Of a DNA stretch of 64,000 nucleotides, positions 7,775 through 15,738 are shown piece by piece. Within the stretch, counting starts at the first letter, position 1. Each line of letters opens with the position of its first letter. A model generated the notes under the pieces. The model did no database searches. It was not told the origin of the DNA and saw only the letters and a list, made by a program, of their open reading frames with translations. The translations under genes were made by a program, and so were the position numbers. Source of the stretch: Oscillospiraceae bacterium (GTDB lineage Bacteria; Bacillota_A; Clostridia; Oscillospirales; Ruminococcaceae); assembly GCA_004558145.1 (NCBI GenBank), contig SFDQ01000004.1:162885-226884 (forward strand), given 5' to 3'.

Positions 7775-8473
7775 TCAGTCCAGCACCCGACCGTCCACCG
7801 ACAGGGTCACCACCTGCCAGGGGATGAACTTGCCGCTGGCCTGCAGGGCCTTTTTCACCGCCAGTTCCAGCCCGCCGCAGCAGGGCACCTCCATGCGCAC
7901 CACGGCAACGCTCTGGATGTCGTTTTCCGCCAGGATCTGCGTCAGCTTTTCGCTGTAGTCCACGCCGTCCAGCTTAGGGCAGCCGATGAGGGTGATTTTG
8001 CCCCGCATGAAATCCCGGTGCATGGACGCATAGGCGTATGCGGCGCAGTCCGCCGCCACCAGCAGCTTCGCCCCGTCGAACCAGGGGGCGTTCACCGGGG
8101 CCAGTTTGATCTGGCAGGGCCACTGCCCCAGCTGGGACATTTCCGGGCCGGCCGCAGCGGCGGGAACAGCGGCCTCCTGCCGGTGCATCTGCCGGGCCCG
8201 GGCGCCGGGGCAGCCGCCGGGGGCGGGCATGCCCTTGGCCTTTCGGTTGGCTTCCACCGCCTTCTCGTCGTAAGCGGCGGCCTCCCGCTCCACAAAGGTG
8301 ATGGCCCCGGTGGGGCAGGCGGGCAGGCAGTCGCCCAGGCCGTCGCAGTAATCGTCTCGCAGGAGGCGGGCCTTGCCGTCCACCATGCCGATGGCGCCCT
8401 CGTGGCAGGCGTCGGCGCAGGCGCCGCAGCCGTTGCATTTTTCCTGGTCGATGTGGATGATTTTTCGGATCAT
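7775..8473 (-). CDS. 4Fe-4S ferredoxin-like electron carrier with extra C-terminal domain
   Basis: 232 aa. Residues about 13-30 hold a canonical 4Fe-4S motif (CNGCGACADAC) and about 43-54 hold a variant second motif (CDGLGDCLPACP), in which the usual second cysteine is replaced within DGLG. The C-terminal 110 residues carry more conserved cysteines (IGCPKLD, VPCCGG). Proteins of this type occur beside Crp/Fnr regulators and hybrid-cluster protein genes in anaerobes, pointing to nitric oxide or redox stress. Divergent from the Crp/Fnr gene across an 89-base spacer with a palindrome. Confidence 0.88.
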   Translation of the reverse strand: MIRKIIHIDQEKCNGCGACADACHEGAIGMVDGKARLLRDDYCDGLGDCLPACPTGAITFVEREAAAYDEKAVEANRKAKGMPAPGGCPGARARQMHRQEAAVPAAAAGPEMSQLGQWPCQIKLAPVNAPWFDGAKLLVAADCAAYAYASMHRDFMRGKITLIGCPKLDGVDYSEKLTQILAENDIQSVAVVRMEVPCCGGLELAVKKALQASGKFIPWQVVTLSVDGRVLD

Positions 8474-8503
8474 GGTGTAAAACCTCCTTGTTTTTATGCT
8501 CTG

Positions 8504-8546
8504 AGTATAGTACGATCATCTTCGCAAGTATGTGGTTTTGACCACA
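8504..8546 (-). promoter_or_regulatory. Crp/Fnr-type operator upstream of the ferredoxin promoter
   Basis: TGTGG-TTTTGA-CCACA (8531-8546) is a perfect 5-6-5 palindrome with the geometry of Crp/Fnr sites. On the minus strand a -10 element TATACT lies at 8509-8504, with no good -35. The operator centre is about 41 bases upstream of the start point expected from that -10, the position of class II activator sites. The Crp/Fnr gene next door is the obvious candidate protein. Confidence 0.7.
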
Positions 8547-8562
8547 AAACGGAGGGTTTTGG

Positions 8563-9219
8563 ATGGAAATTTCTTCCCTTGCGCTGTTTCGGGGCATTCC
8601 GCCCGAAGAGTGCGGCGCGATGATGGCGCTGGGCTGTGTGCGCACCGCGGATTTTGAAAAAGGGGCGGTGCTGTTCCGCACCGGGGATGTGACCGGGGAG
8701 TTCGGGGTGCTGCTTTCGGGTGAAGTGCATGTGGAAAGCGGCGATCTGTGGGGCAACCGGGTCATCCTGCACAGCATCCCCGCCGGGCACGCCTTTGCCG
8801 AGACCTACGCGCTGTGCGGCGTGCCCATGATGGCAGACGTCATCGCCGTGCAGCCCAGCCGGGTACTGTTCATCCGGCTGGCCGCTCTGCTGGACGAGAC
8901 GAACAGCGCCCAGCCCTGGTACCCCAAGCTGCTGCGCAACCTGACGCTGCTTTTTGCCAGGAAAAATCTGGCCTGGTCCGGGCGGGTGTTCTGCCTTTCC
9001 GCCAAGGGCATCCGCAGCCGGGTGATGATGTATCTCTCGGCGCAGGCCGCGCAGGCGGGGTCCACCGAGTTTTCCATTCCCTTCGACCGCCAGCAGCTGG
9101 CGGACTATCTGAACGTGGAACGCAGCGCCCTCTCCAAAGAGCTGGGCCGTATGCGGAACGAGGGAATTTTGACCTTCCGCAAGAATCACTTTCAGCTGCA
9201 CCGCACCGTCGAGCGTTGA
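8563..9219 (+). CDS. Crp/Fnr-family transcriptional regulator
   Basis: 218 aa. An N-terminal cyclic-nucleotide-binding-like beta barrel (FEKGAVLFRTGDVTGEFGVL, GEVHVESGDLWGNR) is followed by a dimerisation helix and a C-terminal winged helix (FDRQQLADYLNVERSALSKE, LGRMRNEGIL). There is no N-terminal Fnr cysteine cluster, so the ligand may be haem, NO or another small molecule rather than an iron-sulfur centre. Divergent from a ferredoxin whose promoter carries a matching palindrome, so it probably activates that gene. Confidence 0.93.
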   Translation: MEISSLALFRGIPPEECGAMMALGCVRTADFEKGAVLFRTGDVTGEFGVLLSGEVHVESGDLWGNRVILHSIPAGHAFAETYALCGVPMMADVIAVQPSRVLFIRLAALLDETNSAQPWYPKLLRNLTLLFARKNLAWSGRVFCLSAKGIRSRVMMYLSAQAAQAGSTEFSIPFDRQQLADYLNVERSALSKELGRMRNEGILTFRKNHFQLHRTVER

Positions 9220-9287
9220 AAAGCGGCTTTTCATGGTATTTTTCGCCGTTTTGTGTTATGATTAATTGTTAATGTCAAATCATCACA

Positions 9288-9313
9288 GGCCGCCGGGGCG
9301 TTTTTCGGCGGCC
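9288..9313 (+). repeat. Hairpin ahead of the MATE gene
   Basis: GGCCGCC (9288-9294) pairs with GGCGGCC (9307-9313) around GGGGCGTTTTTC. It lies 20 bases before the MATE start codon and has no trailing T-run, so it is more likely a leader structure than a terminator. Confidence 0.4.
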
Positions 9314-9333
9314 ACGGGCAACAGGTGCAAACA

Positions 9334-10716
9334 ATGCAGTCAAACGCAACTTTATCCCGGGAGGATATTTTCCGCACCCTCCCCATCCATTCCGCGCTGG
9401 CAAAAATGGTGCTTCCGGCGGTGGCCAGCCAGCTGATCGTGCTGATCTACAACATGGCCGACACCTTTTTTGTGGGCCAGACCAACAACCCCTACATGGT
9501 GGCGGCCACCTCCCTCATTCTGCCGGTGTTCAACATCACCCTGTGTCTGGCGGGGCTGGCGGGCATTGGTGGCGGCTCGCTGATCTCCCGGCTGCTGGGC
9601 GAAGGCGACGAGGAGGAGGCGCGCCGTGTGAGCGCCTTCTCGCTGTATCTTGGGCTGGCAGTGGCGGCGCTGTTTGCCGTGGGCATTCTGGTGTTCATGG
9701 AGCCGGTGCTGCAGCTGCTGGGCGCGGGAGCAAACACCTATGAATACGCCCGGCAGTACGCTCTGTGCGTCATCGTTGTCGGCGGCGTGCCCACGGTGCT
9801 CTCCAACGTGCTTTCCAACCTGATACGAAGCATCGGCCTCTCCCGCGAGGCCAGCGCCGGCATCATTCTGGGCGGCGTTTTGAACATCGCCCTGGACCCG
9901 CTGTTCATGTTCGTCCTTCTGCCGGACGGGCAGGAAGTGCTGGGCGCGGGGCTTGCCACCTGCCTTTCCAACTGCGTGGCCTTCCTCTTCTTTGCGGTGG
10001 TCCTGGTGCGGATGGGCCGGGGTGCCGCCGTCACCTTCTCCCCCAAAGCGGGCATGCCCCGGGCGGAGAGCATTTCCGCCATTTTCAGTGTAGGGGTGCC
10101 CTCGGCCATCACCACCTTCCTCTTTGACCTGGACTATGTCATCATCGACAAGCTGATGGTGGCCTACGACGATCTGGCGCTGGCGGCGGTGGGCATCGTG
10201 CTGAAGGTGGAGCGCTTCCCGCTGAACGTGGGCATCGGCATCTGCCAGGGCATGATGCCTCTGGTGGCCTACAACTACTCCGCCCGCGACCGCGGCCGCA
10301 TGGAGGGCACTGTTCGGCTGGCCCGGGGCACCGGCCTCGCGGTGGCGGCGGTGAGCATCCTGCTGTATGAGTTGTTCGCCGTGCAGTTTTCTCACCTGTT
10401 CATCGCGGATGCCCGCACCGTGGAGCTGGCCTCGCAGTTTTTGCGCATCCGGGTGCTGGCCACGCCGCTGATGTTCCTGAGCTTTTTCACCGTCTACCTC
10501 TTCCAGGCCTTCGGACAGGGGCGCATCGCCCTGTTCCTTGGGGTGACCCGGTGGCTGGTGCTGAACATCCCCATGCTGTTTTTGCTGAATGCCCTTGTGG
10601 GCATGTATGGACTGGTCTGGTCCCAGACCGTGGCAGACAGCCTGACCGTTCTGCTCTCCCTCTATGTGTACTGGCGGTTCCGCCGCTCGGCCCGGTACAT
10701 CCAGCAGTTCCAATAA
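9334..10716 (+). CDS. MATE-family multidrug/Na+ antiporter
   Basis: About 460 aa with twelve predicted transmembrane helices in two related halves. Typical features include the N-terminal PIHSALAKMVLPAVASQLIV and the YNMADTFFVGQ motif of helix 1-2, and the second-half MPLVAYNYSARDRGRM. The family exports cationic drugs or metabolites using Na+ or H+ gradients. ATG at 9334 is preferred, eight bases after AGG; a GTG at 9325 is an alternative. Its own terminator follows. Confidence 0.93.
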   Translation: MQSNATLSREDIFRTLPIHSALAKMVLPAVASQLIVLIYNMADTFFVGQTNNPYMVAATSLILPVFNITLCLAGLAGIGGGSLISRLLGEGDEEEARRVSAFSLYLGLAVAALFAVGILVFMEPVLQLLGAGANTYEYARQYALCVIVVGGVPTVLSNVLSNLIRSIGLSREASAGIILGGVLNIALDPLFMFVLLPDGQEVLGAGLATCLSNCVAFLFFAVVLVRMGRGAAVTFSPKAGMPRAESISAIFSVGVPSAITTFLFDLDYVIIDKLMVAYDDLALAAVGIVLKVERFPLNVGIGICQGMMPLVAYNYSARDRGRMEGTVRLARGTGLAVAAVSILLYELFAVQFSHLFIADARTVELASQFLRIRVLATPLMFLSFFTVYLFQAFGQGRIALFLGVTRWLVLNIPMLFLLNALVGMYGLVWSQTVADSLTVLLSLYVYWRFRRSARYIQQFQ

Positions 10717-10724
10717 ACAGAAAG

Positions 10725-10760
10725 CGCCCTGCCTCTATGGACGAAGGCAGGGCGTTTTTT
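10725..10760 (+). terminator. Terminator of the MATE gene
   Basis: CGCCCTGCCT (10725-10734) pairs perfectly with AGGCAGGGCG (10745-10754), followed by six T. Confidence 0.88.
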
Positions 10761-10773
10761 CCGCAAAAAGCAG

Positions 10774-11280
10774 TCAGCCTTTGACCGCAAAGAGCCGCCG
10801 GAAGGCCCAGCGGGTGAACGGGGCTGCGGCGAACATATTCCAGAAAAAGGCCATGGGGAAGTTTTTCAGCACGGTGCCCACCCAAACAGCGGGCAGCTGA
10901 AGCACAGGCGTGCCGCCCAGTATCCCGTAAAATAGGATGGTGGCCGCCAGACTCATGGTAGTGCACATCACCGCCACGGTGCCCGCCTGCCGCATCAGCT
11001 GGCAGAAGGCGGGCGAATCCCGCCCGGCGTCGCACCAGCGGGCCCCGATGGCCGCCCCAAGCCGGTTGCCCCACAAATTGGAAAACAGGACCACCAAAAG
11101 GCCCATGTACCACGCTTCTTCCAGTGCCCCCAGAAACACGCTGTTGGTCATATTGCTCAGGCCTCCCGGCGTGAGCTGCACGCCCTCCCGCATGGCCACG
11201 TTGTAGACCTCCATCCCGATGGCCATGGCGTAGGACATGATGACACCGAAAACCGCCGTCTGAAACTTGTTTTTTGGCAT
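10774..11280 (-). CDS. DUF2798-type integral membrane protein
   Basis: 168 aa with four predicted transmembrane helices in two similar halves: each has a helix with a charged N-terminal edge followed by an aromatic-rich helix. The start MPKNKFQTAVFGVIMSYAMA matches the opening of DUF2798 proteins. ATG at 11280 follows GAAGGAG. Function unknown. Its transcript should begin with a long hairpin (11317-11364), so expression may be controlled after initiation. Confidence 0.75.
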   Translation of the reverse strand: MPKNKFQTAVFGVIMSYAMAIGMEVYNVAMREGVQLTPGGLSNMTNSVFLGALEEAWYMGLLVVLFSNLWGNRLGAAIGARWCDAGRDSPAFCQLMRQAGTVAVMCTTMSLAATILFYGILGGTPVLQLPAVWVGTVLKNFPMAFFWNMFAAAPFTRWAFRRLFAVKG

Positions 11281-11316
11281 TGCGCCGCACTCCTTCCCTG
11301 TGCTGCAAAGAATAAA

Positions 11317-11364
11317 AGACGCGTGACATTCAACTGGATTTACGCAGTTCAATGCCACACGTCT
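11317..11364 (-). promoter_or_regulatory. Attenuator-like leader hairpin of the DUF2798 gene
   Basis: Two 20-base arms, 11317-11336 and 11345-11364, match at 17 of 20 positions around an 8-base loop. On the minus strand the stem is followed by CTTTTATTCTTT. The promoter just upstream would start RNA within a few bases of the first arm, so the hairpin forms at the very 5' end, about 36 bases before the start codon. It may act as an early terminator or a stability element. Confidence 0.5.
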
Positions 11365-11372
11365 CGCCTTTT

Positions 11373-11401
11373 ATTTTAGCGGATGGCACGCCGGTTGGCA
11401 A
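11373..11401 (-). promoter_or_regulatory. Promoter of the DUF2798 gene
   Basis: On the minus strand TTGCCA (11401-11396), a 17-base spacer and TAAAAT (11378-11373). The expected start is near 11366. Confidence 0.6.
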
Positions 11402-11504
11402 AGGAAGTTTTGCACAAAATCCGTCAGTTTTTCGCCCGTTTCTTCTCATTCGCCGCAGAGGCTGTTTGCGATTTTATACAAGAAAATGCGCATAAAATTA
11501 CCAT

Positions 11505-11534
11505 TTTACCCACCCAAAAACGATAAAATATACT
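11505..11534 (+). promoter_or_regulatory. Probable promoter of tRNA-Arg(ACG)
   Basis: TTTACC (11505-11510), an 18-base spacer and TATACT (11529-11534), ending eight bases before the mature tRNA 5' end. Confidence 0.5.
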
Positions 11535-11541
11535 AGGTCCT

Positions 11542-11618
11542 GCGGTTGTAGCTCAGTTGGATAGAGTGATTGGCTACGAACCAATAGGTCGGGGGTTCGA
11601 GCCCCTCCAACCGCACCA
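11542..11618 (+). tRNA. tRNA-Arg (anticodon ACG)
   Basis: A 77-base cloverleaf. The acceptor arm GCGGTTG pairs with CAACCGC, the D-arm GCTCAGTTGGATAGAGT is normal, the anticodon loop CTACGAA gives ACG (arginine CGN codons after A34 deamination), and the T-arm GGGGGTTCGAGCCCCTC is intact. CCA is encoded. A second arginine tRNA (CCG) lies at 25366-25442. Confidence 0.96.
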
Positions 11619-11655
11619 ATGCCAGAGCAAAGTTCGCTTTGCTCCGGCATTTTTT
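11619..11655 (+). terminator. Terminator after tRNA-Arg(ACG)
   Basis: AATGCCAGAGCAAAG and CTTTGCTCCGGCATT form a stem with a TTCG tetraloop (11633-11636) and a TTTTT tail; one mismatch. Confidence 0.85.
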
Positions 11656-11701
11656 ATTTTCTGCGGACACCGGGCGCGGCACGGCCCCCGCCTTCCGCAG
11701 C

Positions 11702-11740
11702 AAAAAAACAAGGGCCCCCGGGGAAATATTTCCCGGGGGC
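11702..11740 (-). terminator. Terminator of the surface-protein gene
   Basis: GCCCCCGGGGAAA (11714-11726) pairs with TTTCCCGGGGGC (11729-11740) with one bulged base. On the minus strand the stem is followed by CTTGTTTTTTTG. It lies 100 bases past the surface-protein stop. Confidence 0.75.
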
Positions 11741-11762
11741 TTATTTCTTTTTCTGCAAAGAG

Positions 11763-11806
11763 GCCGGGCGGTGCATCCCCTTTTGGGGGACACACCGCCC
11801 GGCTTT
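11763..11806. terminator. Second hairpin past the surface-protein gene
   Basis: GCCGGGCGGTG (11763-11773) pairs with CACCGCCCGGC (11793-11803) around an inner CCCC/GGGG stem. The flanking T-runs are short on both strands, so it may act together with the hairpin at 11714-11740. Confidence 0.5.
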
Positions 11807-11840
11807 ATCGCTTAGAGTTTTTCAGGACCTACGCGCAGCA

Positions 11841-14800
11841 TCAGTACTGCTCACGGGGCTGGTCGTCCTCCTGGGCGCCGTTGCGGCCCAGCACGAGCAG
11901 CACCACCTGCACCACGGCGATCAGCGCCATGATGAGGGTCCACTTATCGGTCATGGCCATGGGCAGGCTCATGTCCTCGGTCACGAAGAAGGCGACCAGG
12001 GCGACGATCGCGGGAACGATGCCCAGCAGATGCGCCATACCGGTCTTGCGCGCGAAGCGCAGCGCCAGCATGACCAGACCAGCCACAACGGTGAGCACCA
12101 TCAGGATCAGGTTGAGCAGAGCCCAGTTGCCTTCACCAGGAGCGCCCGCCTGCGCGGTCTCCTCGTCCTCGATGTTTTCGGTCTTATCCTCTTCCTTGTC
12201 GGCATCGGTGTCGGGAGAAGCCTGAGGAGTCTCCTCCTCTTCGATATCCTCGACCTCCGCAGGCTCCTCTTCCTCCTCATCCGGAGTCACAGGGGCGACA
12301 GGGGTCACCGGGGTCTCGGGCTCCACCGGCACGGGCACAGGGGTGGGATTCGGGTTCGGATTCGGGGTCGGGGTGGTGCCGCCGCCGCCACCAGAGGTGC
12401 CGATGGTGAACACGCCCGGAAGCAGAGTCACGTCGTAGTTGCCGGTCACATCGGTGCCGCCGGCAACGATCTTGAAGGTCTTGATGGTGACATCGTAGAT
12501 GCCCAGCTCATCGGTGTAGCCGCCATAGGTCACGCCGGTGATGCTCTGGCCGCTGACCACACTGCCGGCAGTGATGGCATAGGTGAAAGAGGGGATGGGC
12601 TCGCCGTCGGTGATCTTGTCGTCGTTGACCTTCAGGGTCAGGGGCCGCTTGGTGACCTCCACACTGTAAACGCCGGGGGCTTCGTAGGTGGCGTAATTGC
12701 CGTAGGTGAAGCGCACCTTGACGTTCTCCACCTTATCCACGTTGGTCAGGCTGGGAGCGGTCTCGCTCCAGGCGCCGCCCGCGATCTGGTATTCCACCTT
12801 GTAGTCGCTGGCGGAGGTGCCGTCGGGGTAGCTGATGTACAGGCCGTGGGCCTGGCCGTCATAGGTGGAGGAGGTGTTGCCCACAGTGGGCTGCAGAGCA
12901 GCAGGCAACGGAGCCTTCACAGTGAGCTTGCCGGCCACAGGGGTGACGGAGTAGTTGTTGGAAATGTTGTTTCCGGCGGCGTCCTTGATCACCCAGGAAT
13001 CCTTCACCAGGGTGATGGTGTACTCGCCGGCCACTTCGTTGTTGTAGTCCTCGTTGACCTTCCAATCGGCCAAAGTATGGCCCAGGCTGGTCAGCAGGCC
13101 GGTGTTCTCGCCTTCCGCAGAAGGAATGACGGTGAAGGTGGGGGTCTCGCCTTCCAGGATGGTGACATCCTGCACCGTCAGGTCCAGGGGACGAGGCATG
13201 ACGACGATGGACGTCTCAACAGTCAGGGGACGATGCGGGTCCATGGTGGAGAGGTATTCAAAGGTCACCCGCACCTTCAGGACGCCGGCGTCGGTCTGCT
13301 CGGGCACCTGCCCATAGGGAAGTTCGTTCCAGGTCTTGGTCTCCTCGTTCCAGACTTCGTAGGTCACTTCGAAGTACTTTCCGGGGTAGAGTTCCTTGTA
13401 GTTGATGGTCAGGCCGTGCGCATTTCCGTCGTAGGTAACGGTGGTGCCCACCACTTCGGGCTTCATGTCATCAGGGAGCTCCGGCAGGGGGTTCACCACG
13501 ATGATGCCGTCCACATGCCATTCCAGCTTGGTCTTGGTGTCGTCGGTCCAGGCCGCCTTGGCCACATCCCAGCCCTTGAAGTCATAGGTGCCGGGGGTGG
13601 TGGAGCCTTTGCTGTATGTGTACTTGACGCCATCCACTTCGATATCCGGGAAGGTGAGCTTAGAAGGCTCGGTCACCTTGTCCAGGTTGGTGCTGTCCAG
13701 CTCGATGGGGTCGTCAGCATAATCCCACACGGGCGCGCCGAAGGCCACAGAACCGGTGCCCACAAAGGTGTAGTCAGAGACCTCGGTCTTGCCCTCTTCA
13801 TGGATGTAGAACTTGGCTTCGTAGGAAGTTTTGGGCTGAGCAGTCAGCCGCATATCCACCTGATAGGTGTCGTCGCCGAACCAGACCAGGATGTCATCGT
13901 CGGTCCATTTCGCGCCAATGGTGATGTTGAAGTTGTACCAGCCGTCGGCGTCGGGCTTCAGTTCGCCCTTGTCGATCGTGCCGTTTTTCTTGGTGAGCTC
14001 AAGCTGAGGATTCTCATAGCCATCCTGCAGTTTGAAGCGGAAGTTCACGACCTGATAGTGGCCCTCGATGAAGTCCAGAGCGTCGCAGTTGAAGAACGGC
14101 ACCTGATTGGGCCAGCTGTTCACGTCAAAGGACTGCCATTCTCCGTCGGGACCGCAGTATTCCAGAGCCGCGATGCCCTCCAGCTCGTTGACATTGACAG
14201 CTTTGTCCACCCACTTGCGGCAGTCAACGCTGTTAAAGGTGATGTCGCCCTGAACATTGGTCACATCAATGGTGTACTTGGTGCGCAGCAGGCCGTTCAC
14301 CATCACGACATCGTGATACGTGACGGTCACCGTGCCGCCGTTCAGCTGGGTAACCGCCGGGGTGTCGTCCGCGTTCAGCGGAAGCTGCAAAGCCTTTTCC
14401 TCGGTGCCGTCCAGAACGGTGAGGGACTGGATCAGCTTGGTCACGCCAAGGTCGTTGGGGCCGTAGACGGTCAGCTGCAGGGATTCACCCTCCTTGACCT
14501 CGACAGGAAGCTCCTCAACGATATCCACGCCGGTGGACTCGAAGTCCTGGCTCTTGTCCACGGTGTAAATGTTGGTGATGGGTTTGGTGGTAACGGTGAT
14601 CTCGGTGTTCTTCAGATTGCCGGTCCCGGAGAAATAGAAGCCGTAGGTACAACCTTTGGCCATGGCTTCCGCCTGACGGCCCTCAAACTCTTCCAGTTTG
14701 TAGCCATCGGTCAGAGGCAGCGTTTCGTAGGCATTCAGGCTCTCGGAGATCTGCAGTTCGTCCAGCTCATAGCCCTCGGGGATGTAGACGAAGAAGTAAG

Positions 14801-15374
14801 CCGCACGTCCCTCCAGCATGGCGAAGTCCAGAGAATCGCCGCGAGTCAGCTCTTTCAGTTCGCTGACTTCAAAGTGGACGCCAAGCGCGTCATACTCGCG
14901 GGTGGCGTACCACAGCCGCACGCCGTCGCTGGAGTCGTTGCTGAAAATGAACGAGATGCCATAGTCGCCTCTGGGCGACGCACTGCCCAAGGCCGCCGGC
15001 GCGGGAGCCGCGACCTTCGCGGGCTTCAAAGCATCCTGCTCCACGGCAGGCTCTTCGGCGGGCTCGGTGCTGTCCGCCACGGGCTCGGTGCTGTCCGCCA
15101 CGGGCTCGCTGTCATCCACAACAGGCTCGGTGCCGTCCACAGCGGGCTCGGTGCCGTCCACAGCGGGCTCAGTGCCGTCCACAGCGGGCTCGGTGTTGTC
15201 CACCACGGGCTCGGTGGTATCCACAACAGGCTCTTCATCCGCGATGGCCGTGACAGTGCTGCTCACGGGCACTTCGTCGCCCGCGAACACACTGGCCGGG
15301 GCCAGCGTGAAGATCAGCCCAAGCGCGAGCACCAGGCTGACAAGCCGCTGAGCCGCTCCTGACTTTTTCTTCAT
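11841..15374 (-). CDS. Large repetitive cell-surface protein with C-terminal membrane anchor
   Basis: 1177 aa. MKKK start, hydrophobic core and Ala-x-Ala (VFAGDE) form a signal peptide to about residue 32. Residues about 48-115 are a TEPVVD/TEPAVDG repeat. A long beta-rich body follows, including two copies of an Ig-like YDGxAHG module alternating with MBG-type modules (LDLTVQD, LTLKVND). A GGGGG/Pro-rich/Glu-Asp stalk of about 80 residues leads to three transmembrane helices in the last 90 residues instead of LPXTG. ATG at 15374 follows AAAAGGAGG. Probably an adhesin or stalked surface protein; ligand unknown. Confidence 0.85.
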   Translation of the reverse strand: MKKKSGAAQRLVSLVLALGLIFTLAPASVFAGDEVPVSSTVTAIADEEPVVDTTEPVVDNTEPAVDGTEPAVDGTEPAVDGTEPVVDDSEPVADSTEPVADSTEPAEEPAVEQDALKPAKVAAPAPAALGSASPRGDYGISFIFSNDSSDGVRLWYATREYDALGVHFEVSELKELTRGDSLDFAMLEGRAAYFFVYIPEGYELDELQISESLNAYETLPLTDGYKLEEFEGRQAEAMAKGCTYGFYFSGTGNLKNTEITVTTKPITNIYTVDKSQDFESTGVDIVEELPVEVKEGESLQLTVYGPNDLGVTKLIQSLTVLDGTEEKALQLPLNADDTPAVTQLNGGTVTVTYHDVVMVNGLLRTKYTIDVTNVQGDITFNSVDCRKWVDKAVNVNELEGIAALEYCGPDGEWQSFDVNSWPNQVPFFNCDALDFIEGHYQVVNFRFKLQDGYENPQLELTKKNGTIDKGELKPDADGWYNFNITIGAKWTDDDILVWFGDDTYQVDMRLTAQPKTSYEAKFYIHEEGKTEVSDYTFVGTGSVAFGAPVWDYADDPIELDSTNLDKVTEPSKLTFPDIEVDGVKYTYSKGSTTPGTYDFKGWDVAKAAWTDDTKTKLEWHVDGIIVVNPLPELPDDMKPEVVGTTVTYDGNAHGLTINYKELYPGKYFEVTYEVWNEETKTWNELPYGQVPEQTDAGVLKVRVTFEYLSTMDPHRPLTVETSIVVMPRPLDLTVQDVTILEGETPTFTVIPSAEGENTGLLTSLGHTLADWKVNEDYNNEVAGEYTITLVKDSWVIKDAAGNNISNNYSVTPVAGKLTVKAPLPAALQPTVGNTSSTYDGQAHGLYISYPDGTSASDYKVEYQIAGGAWSETAPSLTNVDKVENVKVRFTYGNYATYEAPGVYSVEVTKRPLTLKVNDDKITDGEPIPSFTYAITAGSVVSGQSITGVTYGGYTDELGIYDVTIKTFKIVAGGTDVTGNYDVTLLPGVFTIGTSGGGGGTTPTPNPNPNPTPVPVPVEPETPVTPVAPVTPDEEEEEPAEVEDIEEEETPQASPDTDADKEEDKTENIEDEETAQAGAPGEGNWALLNLILMVLTVVAGLVMLALRFARKTGMAHLLGIVPAIVALVAFFVTEDMSLPMAMTDKWTLIMALIAVVQVVLLVLGRNGAQEDDQPREQY
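15060..15235 (-). repeat. 21-base tandem repeats in the surface-protein gene
   Basis: About eight imperfect copies of a 21-base unit (plus-strand core GGCTCGGTGCCGTCCACAGC) encode the heptapeptide-like TEPAVDG repeats. The central copies (about 15123-15195) are nearly identical in DNA, so copy number could change by slippage or recombination. Confidence 0.85.
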
Positions 15375-15738
15375 AAAGAATCCTCCTTTTCCAACGCGCC
15401 CTTCGGCGGACGCGGTGACACAATGCGCGGTGCCGGCTCCCCCAAAAAAGGGGAGCACAACAAGCGGGTACTGCCCGCTACGGTATCATCATATCAGCCG
15501 CCGGTCACAAACCGGTCACAAAAAAATCCCGCGCAGCTGCGCGGGATGTGAAAAAATCGGCTTTAAAGGGGAAAATCGGAACAAATCTTATTTAGAAGCA
15601 AAAAAACGGGTGGTTTTTTATAATTTCTGTCAAATTACTAACCAAAAAATCAGCAGTTTGCCGACCCTTTGATTTCGCCCCAGCATGCTCCTGCGGCGGC
15701 GCCTGCTTTTTGTGACCGGGGCCCGGCCCGATGCCCAA
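15375..15738 (-). promoter_or_regulatory. Structured 5' region of the surface-protein gene
   Basis: No gene seen. Close to the start codon lie two hairpins, GCTCCCC/GGGGAGC (about 15436-15456) and AGCGGG/CCCGCT (about 15462-15478), expected in the mRNA leader. Further up a TATGAT element (about 15491) is a possible -10, without a good -35. Bases 15550-15690 are AT-rich with nothing I can assign. Confidence 0.35.
15520..15547 (-). terminator. Strong intrinsic terminator below the pilus operon
   Basis: ATCCCGCGC (15526-15534) and GCGCGGGAT (15539-15547) form a perfect stem with an AGCT loop. On the minus strand seven T follow. It is 190 bases after the BTAD gene stop and insulates the surface-protein gene from the leftward operon. 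Confidence 0.88.

Noticed and set aside
15060..15235. Regular repeats resembling a CRISPR array
   Set aside because: The repeats are in frame, contiguous without unique spacers and encode the TEP repeat of the surface protein.
11619..15362. A very long open frame (1247 codons) on the plus strand opposite the surface-protein gene
   Set aside because: GC-rich codon usage opens antisense frames; the minus-strand frame has a signal peptide, domains, a ribosome binding site and a terminator, while the antisense frame is low-complexity without family features.
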